DNA of 33,396 nt from DASYUM01 sp036001225 (GCA_036001225.1 DASYUM010000226.1:1-33396), one strand, 5' to 3'; shown: positions 1 to 7,572, numbered from the stretch's first letter. The notes: generated by a model not told the origin, from the sequence alone. Translations and numbers: made by a program.

Positions 1-113
1 TCCAGGAGTTGCTCGCGGCGCTCTGTCGACTCACCCGGCGGGTGCGCAAGCGCCCCGACCTTCTGCGCTCGTTCATCACGGCCTCCGATCTAGCCATTTC
101 TTTGCGCCCGTGA
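1..113 (+). CDS. C-terminal end of an unrecognised protein (partial)
   Basis: Reading from base 3 there are 36 codons and then TGA. The peptide begins QELLAALCRLTRRVRKRPD and ends AISLRP, and it is amphipathic and helical-looking with many Leu and Arg. The gene starts outside the window, so family and function cannot be assigned. The phase was chosen because it gives a plausible protein tail. The next phase runs through into a low-complexity Arg/Ser/Pro translation typical of a shadow frame in GC-rich DNA. Nothing downstream on this strand follows closely, so this is probably the last gene of its transcript. Confidence 0.4.
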   Translation, partial: QELLAALCRLTRRVRKRPDLLRSFITASDLAISLRP

Positions 114-396
114 TGTCTATTAGTTATGCACAGATCAATAATTGGCCCCGCACTAGCGCCGTGAGCGGCCGCGCTCTCCGCTCCTCCACTCGGCCCGCGC
201 GCCGGCGGCCGCGCGTCGTCGATCTCACCCGGACGATCAGGCACGAGATGTCCAACCAGGCACCCCTCACCCCACTAACGTCAGCCGCCGGATGCGGCCG
301 TGCTGGCCGATCTGAGCCTTCGGGACGTCACACCCAAGCGCGCTGAGGGCCGCTCTCGCGCGCTCTCCGGCCCCCCGTGACGGAGCCGCCAACCCG
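114..396. other. Intergenic stretch with an AT-rich patch
   Basis: I see no convincing gene here. The first 35 bases or so (about 112-148) are clearly AT-richer than the rest of the window and lie just after the stop of the partial gene; the remainder is ordinary GC-rich sequence. An open frame from 110 to 346 exists, but its translation is Arg/Ser/Pro-rich without domain character. No intrinsic terminator with a T-run is apparent for either flanking gene. The convergent peroxiredoxin-like gene ends at the right edge of this stretch. Confidence 0.5.
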
Positions 397-891
397 TCAA
401 TCAGGGTGGTAGACCAGCATCATCGCGCGCAGGTCGTGACGCAGCTCCTCCAGCGTCGGGCGACCGACGAACCAGCCCCCGTCGTAGACTTTGTGGATCT
501 TGAGATCCGGGCCCACCGAGAAGCTGAAGGGGATCGCGATGCGGGGGTGGTTTGGATCCGTCTCATCGACGATGTCCAGCTCGGTGATGGCCCGGCGGTC
601 GTGATCGCTCAGGAAGGTGAACGTCGCGCCCAGCCCGACCCGCAACGCCCCGCTGATCTCCGGGGCATCGGTGCTGATCACGGCGAGGTGGCAGTAGTTC
701 ACGGCGAGCTCGCGCTGGAAGTCGGTCAAGTGCCGTAACTGGCACTGGCACTTGGGTCACCAGTAGCCACGATAGAAGCTCACGATGAGCGGGTACCCGG
801 CGGCGAGCTTGGAGAGCCGCACGGGCTCCCGCCGGTGATCGGGGAGCTCGAGATCGGGAAGGTGACCACCGACGACGAGGTCAGAACGCAT
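397..891 (-). CDS. Peroxiredoxin-like (AhpC/TSA, thioredoxin-fold) protein, predicted selenoprotein with Sec at codon 45
   Basis: Thioredoxin-fold AhpC/TSA-type protein, expected to reduce peroxides or disulfides in the cytoplasm. It starts at ATG 891 with an AGGAGG site five bases upstream. Codons 1-44 end in ...FYRGYW, then comes TGA (759-757), then PKCQCQLRHLTDFQREL, and the same frame runs on to TGA at 399-397. Relatives have Cys at the UGA position (RGxWCPxC), so the product would carry U-x-x-C (U45, C48). Without recoding, only a 44-residue peptide would form. Similarity to the family continues on both sides of the UGA without a frame change, and a SECIS-like stem-loop follows it directly. 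At 164 residues the length is normal for the family. It lies 33 bases after the methyltransferase gene, probably in one transcript. The alternative is a Cys-to-stop mutation or a sequencing error. Confidence 0.85.
729..759 (-). promoter_or_regulatory. Candidate bacterial SECIS element directly after the in-frame UGA
   Basis: Read on the minus strand, the UGA (759-757) is followed by CCC, AAGUGCC, then a perfect 6-bp stem AGUGCC/GGCACU closing a six-base loop AGUUAC. The loop begins 16 nt after the UGA and has G as its second base. A competing 7-bp pairing, AAGUGCC with GGCACUU, uses the same right arm and leaves a 12-nt loop. As I recall, the bacterial SECIS model asks for a stem-loop inside the reading frame, a G in the first two loop bases and a loop 16-37 nt from the UGA, and this fits. 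The structure would be bound by SelB; no sel gene is in the window. Confidence 0.7.
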
Positions 892-924
892 GCCGGCCTC
901 CTGTGCAGGGTTCCGCGGGTGGAG

Positions 925-2016
925 CTACCGCGCCGGCTGAGTGCGGACGCCGTAGATCCTCCGGCCGTACTCCAGGGTTTTCTGGTTGAGCCGCTTGTCC
1001 GTCCCGAAGACGATGTGCTTCGACATGTCAGGGGAGTAGCGACTGGCGGGCGGGCGCCGGCCGAGGGCCTCGGCCAGGCTCCGGATGTGATGGGGCCCGG
1101 CTCCGCAGCAGACGCCGAGATAGCGCACGCCGAGCGCGAACGCGTCCTTGCCGAACTCGGCGATCTCGTAGCGGTTGCACACGAACGGGTCGAGCGCGGT
1201 CGGGAAGGGACGGTTGTCCGGAATGGAGGCGCAGCCCGGATCGGTCAGGGACTGGAAGGTCGGCTCGGCCGGTGTGGTCCGGTAGGGCACCGGAAGGGCG
1301 GCCACGTGGCACGTGACGGCGGCGCGGATCTCCTTGAGGAGCGGCATCATGGTCACGGGCCCGCGCGAGCAGTTCAGGCCGACGACGTCGGCCCCCGCCG
1401 CCTCGAGCCGGCGGCAGGTATCGGGGATCGACCAGCCCTCCCGGCTCCGGCCCTCGCGATTGACGGCCAGGGTGATGACGGCGGGCTTGCCCCCGCGCTT
1501 GATCGACTCGAGCGCCAGAAGCGCCTCGCCGCCCGCGGAGTAGGTCTCGCCGACGATGAAGTCGACGCCGGCGTCGACGGCCCAGCCGACCTGCTCGTCG
1601 AACATCCGCCGCGTCTCCTTGTGCGACTTCGCGTCCTCCGGCGCGTAGATGCTCGTGTTGCAGATATCGCCGGCGAAGAGGGTGCCCGTGTCCCGCGCCA
1701 CCTTCTTGGCCAGGCGCAAGGCCGTGCGGTTGATCGGTTCGAGGTCCTTCTCGCGCCCGATGATGCGGAGCTTCGCCCGGTGGGCGTAGTACGTGAACGC
1801 CTCCACGACGTCCGACCCGGCGTGGACGAAGTCGCGGTGCAGCTCCTCGACGAGATCGGGGTGCTCGAGCACGACCTCGGGCACGAACGCGCCGGCCTGG
1901 AGATAGCCGCGCCGCTCGAACTCGAAGAGGTAGCCCTCGGCGCAGATGACGGGCCCGGCGGCGAGGCGCTCGGCGAGACCGAGCTTGCGTGATGGGGGTC
2001 GGGTCTTGGTGGCCAT
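925..2016 (-). CDS. Homocysteine S-methyltransferase family protein, betaine-homocysteine methyltransferase-like
   Basis: Zn-dependent methyltransferase of the S-methyl_trans family (TIM barrel), which moves a methyl group to homocysteine or a related thiol or selenol. The three metal-ligand Cys motifs are visible: GLNC at residues 213-216 and GVCCGAG with the Cys pair at 303-304. The N-terminal EGYLFEFERRGYLQAGAFVPE followed by FTYYAHRAKL resembles the betaine-homocysteine methyltransferase branch. Start is ATG 2016, with AAGGAG eight bases upstream; longer in-frame extensions give low-complexity sequence. The product is 363 residues, a usual length. It precedes the predicted selenoprotein by 33 bases on the same strand. 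The methyl donor (betaine, dimethylsulfonio compound or S-methylmethionine) cannot be told from sequence. Confidence 0.9.
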   Translation of the reverse strand: MATKTRPPSRKLGLAERLAAGPVICAEGYLFEFERRGYLQAGAFVPEVVLEHPDLVEELHRDFVHAGSDVVEAFTYYAHRAKLRIIGREKDLEPINRTALRLAKKVARDTGTLFAGDICNTSIYAPEDAKSHKETRRMFDEQVGWAVDAGVDFIVGETYSAGGEALLALESIKRGGKPAVITLAVNREGRSREGWSIPDTCRRLEAAGADVVGLNCSRGPVTMMPLLKEIRAAVTCHVAALPVPYRTTPAEPTFQSLTDPGCASIPDNRPFPTALDPFVCNRYEIAEFGKDAFALGVRYLGVCCGAGPHHIRSLAEALGRRPPASRYSPDMSKHIVFGTDKRLNQKTLEYGRRIYGVRTQPAR

Positions 2017-2148
2017 GCTCGCACTCCTTCGGTAGGGGGTCTCGCGCTCGATCGGTCCGGCCGAGGGTAGCACGGGCTCGCGGAGGGGGGAAGCCGATGC
2101 CCGCATGCCCGAGCCGCGCGCACCCCGACCGACGCTCGCGCCGGTGGC

Positions 2149-2177
2149 TTGACGCCCCTCGCGAAACCGTGCTTTAT
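2149..2177 (+). promoter_or_regulatory. Putative sigma70-type promoter for the SDR gene run
   Basis: TTGACG at 2149-2154 is followed 17 bases later by CTTTAT at 2172-2177, or TTTATT one base further on. Transcription would begin only a few bases before the ATG at 2191. That agrees with the absence of a visible ribosome binding site and suggests a very short or leaderless message. This is pattern recognition only. Confidence 0.4.
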
Positions 2178-2190
2178 TCCGCCTGCCGCG

Positions 2191-2943
2191 ATGCGACTCG
2201 CCGGGAAGGTGGCGCTGATCAGCGGGGGCGCCCGGGGGATGGGTGCCGTGGAAGCTCGCCTCTTCGCCCGGGAAGGGGCCCGGGTCGTCATCGGCGACAT
2301 CCTGGACGCGGAGGGGCGCGCGGTCGAGAAGGACATCCGGGCCGCCGGCGGCGAGGCCTGCTTCGTCGGCCTCGACGTGACCCGCGAATCGGACTGGCAG
2401 GAGGCGGTGGACACCGCGGTCGGCCACTTCGGCAAGCTGGACGTCCTCGTCAACAACGCCGGCGTCGGCGGAAGCGGGCGCGTCGAGGAGACCACGGTCG
2501 AGGCCTGGGACCGGGTGATGGACGTGAACGCCAAGGGCGTGTTCCTCGGCACCAAGGCCGCGATCGCGCCCATGCGGCGGGCTGGCGGCGGCTCGATCGT
2601 CAACATCTCGTCCCAGCTCGGCCTGGTCGGCATGGACAGCAGCAGCCCCCAGTACCAGGCGTCGAAGGGCGCGGTGCGGCTGCTCACCAAGCTGACGGCG
2701 CTCCAGTACGCGAAGGACCGGATCCGCGCCAACTCGGTCCACCCCGGCCCGATCGTGACGGCGATGACCGAGTGGCGGCGGAGCGACCCGGCGCAGTACG
2801 AGCTCATGGTGTCGCGGATCCCTCTCGGTCGATACGGCCAGCCGGAGGAGGTCGCCTACGGCGTTCTCTACCTGGCCTCCGACGAGTCGTCGTTCGTGAC
2901 GGGCAGCGAGCTGGTGATCGATGGGGGATGGACCGCTCAGTAG
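2191..2943 (+). CDS. Short-chain dehydrogenase/reductase (classical SDR, glucose/3-oxoacyl type)
   Basis: NAD(P)-dependent oxidoreductase with a Rossmann fold, acting on a hydroxyl or keto group of an unidentified small molecule. Classical SDR motifs are all present: SGGARGMG cofactor loop at residues 11-18, NNAG at 88-91, catalytic Ser in NISSQ at about 140, and Y155-x3-K159. D37 in the GDI stretch after beta-2 suggests NAD rather than NADP preference. The C-terminal VTGSELVIDGGW is the family's standard ending. The 250-residue length is typical. ATG 2191 was chosen because MRLAGKVALISGG is the expected N-terminus; an upstream ATG at 2149 would overlap the putative promoter. It is followed closely by the small protein and phosphotriesterase genes. 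Confidence 0.93.
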   Translation: MRLAGKVALISGGARGMGAVEARLFAREGARVVIGDILDAEGRAVEKDIRAAGGEACFVGLDVTRESDWQEAVDTAVGHFGKLDVLVNNAGVGGSGRVEETTVEAWDRVMDVNAKGVFLGTKAAIAPMRRAGGGSIVNISSQLGLVGMDSSSPQYQASKGAVRLLTKLTALQYAKDRIRANSVHPGPIVTAMTEWRRSDPAQYELMVSRIPLGRYGQPEEVAYGVLYLASDESSFVTGSELVIDGGWTAQ

Positions 2944-2962
2944 ACCGAAAGGCCGGCCCACC

Positions 2963-3244
2963 GTGGCGGATTCCAACCGGTCCACCGACAGCCTGACGCG
3001 CGCGATCGCGCTGCTCGAGGCCGGCGCCTGGCAACCGGCGCATGAAATCATCCAGCGGGAGAGCTCCCCGCTGGCGGCGTGGCTCCACGGCATCGTCCAC
3101 ACGCTGGAAGGCGACCTGGACAACGCGCGGTACTGGTACCGGAAGGCCGACCGCCCCTTCCCGGGCGTGGGCGCCGTGACGGGGGAAATCGCCGCGGCCC
3201 GGCGGACGCTCGAAGGTGGGGAGCGACTCGAGGGCGAGGCATGA
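2963..3244 (+). CDS. Small helical protein of unknown function, translationally coupled to the phosphotriesterase gene
   Basis: A 93-residue protein from GTG 2963; an ATG at 2921 would overlap the SDR gene by 23 bases. I do not recognise a named family. The sequence has two helix-turn-helix-like pairs, LTRAIALLEAGAWQPAHEII and WLHGIVHTLEGDLDNARYWYRKA, which resemble one degenerate TPR unit (Gly/Ala/Tyr spacing). No signal peptide or membrane segment is seen. Its TGA overlaps the ATG of the phosphotriesterase-like gene (ATGA), so the two are probably coupled. A protein-interaction or accessory role is an inference from the TPR-like look and the coupling, nothing more. Confidence 0.75.
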   Translation: MADSNRSTDSLTRAIALLEAGAWQPAHEIIQRESSPLAAWLHGIVHTLEGDLDNARYWYRKADRPFPGVGAVTGEIAAARRTLEGGERLEGEA

Positions 3245-4305
3245 CGGTCACGATGCCGCGGCCACGAGCGGGGCAGCTTCAGACGGTACTCGGCGCCATC
3301 GACGCCGACGAGGTCGGCGTCACGCTCCCGCACGAGCACCTACTCATCGACTTCACGGTGATGTATGCCGAGCCGGCCGCCGCCGGCGGCCAGCGCCGCG
3401 CGGGGGAGCCGGTGAGCCTGGCCAATCTCGGCTGGGTCCGGCAGAACTTCAACGCCAACCTCGACAATCTCCGGCTGACCGACGAGCGGGTCGCCGAGGA
3501 CGAGATCCTGTTGTTCAAGAACGCGGGCGGCCGGACCGTGATCGATCCCACGCCCGTGAGCCTCGCCCGCGACCCCCTCGCCCTGGCCCGCCTCGCCCGC
3601 GCCACCGGTCTCAACATCGTCATGGGCGCCGGCTACTACGTGGCGGCCGCCCACCCGCCCGACATGGACTGGCGCACCGTGGACGACCTCGTCCGCGAGT
3701 TCATCGCCGACGTCACGACGGGGGTCGGGGACACCGGCGTCCGCTCCGGCCTGATCGGTGAGATCGGGTGCACCTGGCCGTGGACCGACAACGAGAAGAA
3801 GGTGGTCCGGGCGGCCGTGCTCGCCCAGCGCGAGACCGGCGCGCCGCTCATGATCCACCCGGGCCGCCACCCGCGGGCGCCGATGGAGATCGCGGAGCTC
3901 GTCCAGAAGGAGGGCGGCGACCTCCGCCGGACGATCATGTGCCACATCTGTCGGACGATCGCCGACGTCGAGGCAGTGATCGACCTCGCCCAGAGCGGCA
4001 TCTGGCTCGAGTACGATCTGTTCGGGCTGGAGACCTCGTACTACCCGTACAACCCGAGCTTCGACATGCCCAACGACGGCGGCCGCATGGCCCACGTCCT
4101 GGCCTTGATCGAAGCCGGCCATCGCGACCAGGTCCTCCTGTCGCACGACATCGCCTACAAGACCTCGCTCGTGAGGTACGGCGGCTACGGCTATCACCAC
4201 CTGCTGGTCAACGTGGTTCCGCGGCTCCGGGCGAAGGGCGTGGACGAGGCCGGGCTGCGCCGGCTGCTCGTGGAGAACCCGGCGCGCGCGTTCGCGTTCG
4301 CGTGA
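3241..4305 (+). CDS. Phosphotriesterase-family amidohydrolase (lactonase/esterase-like)
   Basis: TIM-barrel binuclear metal hydrolase of the phosphotriesterase family; most members act on lactones, esters or amides rather than phosphotriesters. Visible ligands include the HEH motif in TLPHEHLLIDF (His31, His33), a GEIG strand at the position of the bridging acidic or lysine residue, MIHPGRH and MCHICRT for the two following His ligands, and LSHD carrying the final catalytic Asp. The product has 354 residues, a normal length. It starts at ATG 3241 overlapping the previous stop. The metallo-beta-lactamase-fold gene follows 15 bases later, so two metal-dependent hydrolases sit side by side in one run. 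The substrate is not inferable. Confidence 0.9.
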   Translation: MTVTMPRPRAGQLQTVLGAIDADEVGVTLPHEHLLIDFTVMYAEPAAAGGQRRAGEPVSLANLGWVRQNFNANLDNLRLTDERVAEDEILLFKNAGGRTVIDPTPVSLARDPLALARLARATGLNIVMGAGYYVAAAHPPDMDWRTVDDLVREFIADVTTGVGDTGVRSGLIGEIGCTWPWTDNEKKVVRAAVLAQRETGAPLMIHPGRHPRAPMEIAELVQKEGGDLRRTIMCHICRTIADVEAVIDLAQSGIWLEYDLFGLETSYYPYNPSFDMPNDGGRMAHVLALIEAGHRDQVLLSHDIAYKTSLVRYGGYGYHHLLVNVVPRLRAKGVDEAGLRRLLVENPARAFAFA

Positions 4306-4320
4306 GGGTGGCGGATCCTC

Positions 4321-5166
4321 GTGGCGAGCCACGTCGTCCGGGTCGGCGATGTCGAGATCACGGCGTTGACGGACGGGACGCTCGAGTTCGAGCTGAGCAA
4401 CTTCTTTCCGACCATCCCGGAGGACGACTGGCAGCCGTACGAATCCCACCTCACGGAGGCGCACAAGGTTCGCTTCAACCTCGGCTCCTACCTGATCCGC
4501 TCGGCCGGGCGGACGATCCTGGTGGACACCGGGCTCGGCCCCCGGCCCGCCGACGCGCCCGACGCCCCGTGGGGCCGCCTCCTGCACGACTTCCGGGCCA
4601 ACGGACTGCGGCCGGAAGACGTGGATATGGTGGTGATGACCCACCTCCACCGCGATCACGTCGGCTGGAACCTGATGCCGCAGGGCCAGAAGTCCGTGCC
4701 GACGTTCCCGAGGGCGCGCTACTGGATGAGCGCGAAGGACTGGGAGGCGTGCCACCAGCCCGACGTCCAGCCGAAGCGGTTTCCCAGTGCCCCCACCTGC
4801 GTCTGGCCGCTCGCCGAGCTGGGCCTGGTGGAGCTGATGAACGGCGAGCACCACCTGACGCGCGAGCTGACCGCGGTGCCGACGCCCGGCCACACGCCCG
4901 GGCACATGAGCATTCTGGCCACCTCCCGGGGCCAGCGGGCGCTCGTCCTCGGAGACGCGGCGCACAGCCCGGTCCAGGTGCTCGAGCCGGACTGGGTCTC
5001 CCGCGCCGACATGGACCCGGAGCTGACCCGCCAGACTCGCCGCGCGCTGATCGAGCGGGTGGAACGTGAGGAGATCATCGTGGCGGCCGGACATTTCCCG
5101 GCGCCCGGATTCGGCCGGATCGTGCGCCTGGAGGGGCGGCGCTACTGGCAGGGGCTCCCGCCATAG
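4321..5166 (+). CDS. Metallo-beta-lactamase-fold hydrolase
   Basis: Cytoplasmic MBL-fold hydrolase with the THLHRDH metal motif (His108, His110, Asp112, His113), a further His in PTPGHTPGHMS, the Asp ligand in LVLGDAAHSP and the late His in VAAGHFP. This arrangement is typical of the lactonase/quinolone-hydrolase-like branch of single-domain MBL proteins. Start is GTG 4321, giving 281 residues; a GGTGG stretch upstream is a weak ribosome site. No signal peptide is seen. It lies directly after the phosphotriesterase-like gene and may act on the same class of ester or lactone. The precise substrate is unknown. Confidence 0.88.
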   Translation: MASHVVRVGDVEITALTDGTLEFELSNFFPTIPEDDWQPYESHLTEAHKVRFNLGSYLIRSAGRTILVDTGLGPRPADAPDAPWGRLLHDFRANGLRPEDVDMVVMTHLHRDHVGWNLMPQGQKSVPTFPRARYWMSAKDWEACHQPDVQPKRFPSAPTCVWPLAELGLVELMNGEHHLTRELTAVPTPGHTPGHMSILATSRGQRALVLGDAAHSPVQVLEPDWVSRADMDPELTRQTRRALIERVEREEIIVAAGHFPAPGFGRIVRLEGRRYWQGLPP

Positions 5167-5191
5167 CGGGCGGTCGCGGGTCTTCGTCGCC

Positions 5192-5731
5192 GTGGCACTG
5201 ACCGCAACGATCTACAACTTCGGCATCGAGCTGGCTGACTCGGACCGCCAGGTCTACGAGTCGCTCGCGCTCCGCGTCGCCCGGCACCCGTCCGAATCGG
5301 ACGCGTACCTGCTGACCCGCGTCCTCGCCTACGCGCTGGAGTTCACCGAGGGCATCGAGTTCTCTCCGGGGCTGTCCGAGCCGGACGAACCCGCGATCTG
5401 GGTCCGAGACCTGACCGGCGCGATCCGATCGTGGATCGACATCGGCAGTCCTGAGGCCGCGCGGTTGCACAAAGCCGGTAAGGCCGCACCACGCGTTGCC
5501 GTGTACACGCACAAGGACCCGGCCCAGCTGATCAGCCGACTCGCGGGCCAGCGGATCCACCGTGTCGAGACGCTCGAGTTGTACGCGGTCGATCGCGGCC
5601 TCATCAGTGGGCTGGCGGCGCGGCTCGAACGCCGCATGGCGTTCGCCCTGTCCGTCAACGAGCGGGACCTCTTGCTGTCAATTGGCACGGACACGCTCTC
5701 GGGCCCGGTCTCGCGGTACGCCGTCGACTGA
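5192..5731 (+). CDS. yaeQ: YaeQ family protein
   Basis: Recognised by the start ALTATIYNFGIELADSDRQVYESL, the characteristic YaeQ opening, and by full-length agreement (179 residues against about 180). YaeQ proteins have a PD-(D/E)XK nuclease-like fold; their cellular role is not established, although E. coli YaeQ was reported as a suppressor of rfaH loss. GTG 5192 is chosen because it places the family N-terminus exactly; longer starts would add unrelated residues encoded by the previous gene's 3' end. It follows the MBL gene by 25 bases. Confidence 0.9.
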   Translation: MALTATIYNFGIELADSDRQVYESLALRVARHPSESDAYLLTRVLAYALEFTEGIEFSPGLSEPDEPAIWVRDLTGAIRSWIDIGSPEAARLHKAGKAAPRVAVYTHKDPAQLISRLAGQRIHRVETLELYAVDRGLISGLAARLERRMAFALSVNERDLLLSIGTDTLSGPVSRYAVD

Positions 5732-5759
5732 GCCATGGCGCCGGGCGCCGGCGCTCGGG

Positions 5760-5789
5760 TTGATGTCTGCTGCGTCGGCGCGCTAGAGT
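5760..5789 (+). promoter_or_regulatory. Putative promoter for the DUF1989 gene
   Basis: TTGATG at 5760-5765 and TAGAGT at 5784-5789 are separated by 18 bases and lie about 36 bases before the GTG at 5825. That leaves a short leader containing a GGGAGG ribosome site. The gap after YaeQ is otherwise GC-rich. Assigned by pattern only. Confidence 0.4.
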
Positions 5790-5824
5790 AAGCGCGCTCG
5801 CTCCGGCGAGGGGAGGCCAGTTCC

Positions 5825-6442
5825 GTGGCTGAACGCGGGCTCCGAGAGGTCATTGTGCCGGCCGCCCACGGCGGGGCGATCGAGGTCCGGGCGGGCGAGT
5901 ACCTGTCGATCATCGACCTGGAGGGCTCCCAGGTCGCCGACTTCGTGGCGATCCATCGGGATGATCCGCGGATGTTTCTCTCACCCCACCAGACGCGCTC
6001 GACGCTCCGCCGCTGGACCTTGAAAGTGGGGGACCGGCTCGTGAACAACAACCGGGAGCCCGTTTTCGAGGTCGTGCGCGACGACGTCGGCGTCCACGAC
6101 CTGTTCTTCTGCGCCTGCAGCCCGGCGCTCTACCGCCAGCGATTCGGGCTCACCGACCATCGGAGCTGCCGGATGAATCTGCTGGAGGCGCTCGCCCCGT
6201 ATGGCATCGAAGAGTGGCAGCTTCCGGATCCGATCAACGTCTTCATGCGCACGCCCCCTCGCCCCGATGGGGAGTTCGACTTCCAGCCGGCTCCATCGAA
6301 GGCCGGAGACCGCATCGTGCTCCGGGCCTTCACCGACGTGGTGGCCGCCGTGTCGTCCTGTCCGATGGACCTGAGTCCGATCAACGGGGGGCGGATCACC
6401 CCGCTGAAGCTGGTCGTCGGCGCGTCACCCGATCCGGGGTAG
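5825..6442 (+). CDS. DUF1989 (urea carboxylase-associated) family protein
   Basis: Member of the DUF1989 family, whose genes often sit beside urea amidolyase or aminomethyltransferase genes. Features seen are the opening IVPAAHGGAIEVRAGEYLSIIDLEGSQVADF, the Asn/Arg-rich VNNNREPVFEVV, the Cys-containing HDLFFCACSPALYRQRFG and SCRMNLLEAL segments, and the SSCPMDLSPINGG ending that is diagnostic of the family. It starts at GTG 5825 with GGGAGG eight to nine bases upstream; 205 residues, a usual length. No urea carboxylase or allophanate hydrolase gene is nearby, so its role here is open. Its last 18 bases overlap the convergent phosphotransferase pseudogene. Confidence 0.88.
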   Translation: MAERGLREVIVPAAHGGAIEVRAGEYLSIIDLEGSQVADFVAIHRDDPRMFLSPHQTRSTLRRWTLKVGDRLVNNNREPVFEVVRDDVGVHDLFFCACSPALYRQRFGLTDHRSCRMNLLEALAPYGIEEWQLPDPINVFMRTPPRPDGEFDFQPAPSKAGDRIVLRAFTDVVAAVSSCPMDLSPINGGRITPLKLVVGASPDPG

Positions 6443-7383
6443 CCGCTCGCGCCCCGTCGCCGACGCCGCGTCGGCCACCCACGACGGATACCGAGCGTCG
6501 CGCGCACTCGTGAGGCACCGCCCGAAGTGGCGGTGGGCGTAGGCGACGTAATCCACCGTCAGGGTCGAGATGCCTTGCTGGACCACGGCCCACATGGCCT
6601 CGCGGAAGTCGGACATGATCTGCATCAGCTTCAGCCGCGCGAGGTTCGACGGCGTGACCTCCCCGAAGTACCGCTCGAGGAGCGTCCGCTGCGCGTCCTC
6701 GGGGAGGCCGTTGTTGATCGCGAAGTTCCCGAGGTCGAAGAACGGGTCGCCCATCCCGGCGTACTCGTAGTCCACGATGAACACGCGGCCGTCCCGGAGC
6801 AGGAAGTTCGCGTTCAGCAGGTGTTGTGACAGGGCACGAGGGGCGCTGGCCTGGCCTGGAATGCCCCCTCGATCTCGTCGGCACGCTCGAGGGCCATCGC
6901 CCAGGCCGGTGGGATCGGGACCCCGCGCTCGGCCGCGATCCGCCGGTACTCGCGCACCACCCGAAACGACGAGAAGCGCGACGGGATCGCCGGCATCGCG
7001 TGGAGCGTGCGGATCGCCGTCACGACGCGGGCCAGGATCTCCCCGCGCGCGAGGGCTTCCGGGAGGAGTGGGTCGGCCTCGAGGAAGCGGGTGACGAGGA
7101 TGCCGTGCTCGGAGAGGAAGGCGACGGGCTCCGGGGCCACGCCCGCCGCGGCGGCGGCCCGGGTCGCTTCCCACTCGGCGGTCCGGTCGATCCCGAGCAG
7201 GGCGGTGTCCTGGCCGGGGAGTCGCACCACGTAGGACGCGCCGGCGAGATCCACGCGGAAGTTGCGGTTGGTGATCCCGGCCGGCAGGGGGGTCACCGCA
7301 TCCGGCTCCAGCCCGGCCCAGGCGGGCACCGCCCGGATTGCGGCGGCCAGCTCGGGATCGAGAGTCCGCTCCACGCGGACCAC
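6425..7383 (-). pseudogene. Aminoglycoside phosphotransferase/choline kinase family gene, broken by a one-base deletion
   Basis: From GTG 7383 the frame encodes a kinase N-lobe (LPAGITNRNFRVDLAGASYVV, nucleotide-binding) and continues to PLVPCHN, then reads TC and stops at a TGA near 6814. Adding one base between 6822 and 6823 restores CHNDLLNANF, the catalytic loop (H-N-D-x4-N), and joins the downstream frame containing VFIVDYEYAGMGDPFFDLGNF, the metal-binding DxD-like loop, ending at 6425. Together this is a normal choline/ethanolamine-kinase-like protein of roughly 318 residues. The lost base removes the catalytic Asp from the frame. It is either a very recent pseudogene or an assembly/sequencing error, because both halves look fully conserved. 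The gene diverges from the cyclodeaminase operon. Confidence 0.85.
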
Positions 7384-7572
7384 GCTAGCGGCGGCGACTG
7401 AGGCGGGTCAAGACGGGGGCACCCGGCTCGGCGACCACCGACGAGGGCGAGCCCGGAATCGTGTCGCCGGCGGCAAGGGGAGGCGGCGCGCCGGCCAGCC
7501 GCGGCGCGGCCGGGCGGCGCGCGGGAGCCCTGGCGCGACCCGGCCGTCGTTGAGTAACATCGTCGGGCGACC

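Noticed and set aside
110..346. Open frame of 78 codons on the plus strand
   Set aside because: Low-complexity Arg/Ser/Pro/Ala translation with no ribosome site; typical of random GC-rich sequence.
397..729. Peroxiredoxin-like gene starting at TTG 729
   Set aside because: It would remove the N-terminal thioredoxin-fold strand and the active-site loop; the upstream frame through the UGA has a strong ribosome site and matches the family.
2017..3339. Extended methyltransferase start up to 3339 on the minus strand
   Set aside because: The extension is antisense to the SDR and small-protein genes and is low complexity; ATG 2016 has a proper ribosome site.
6814..6830. The TGA after CHNTC as a second selenocysteine codon
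   Set aside because: The downstream homology is in a different frame, so this is a one-base deletion and not recoding.
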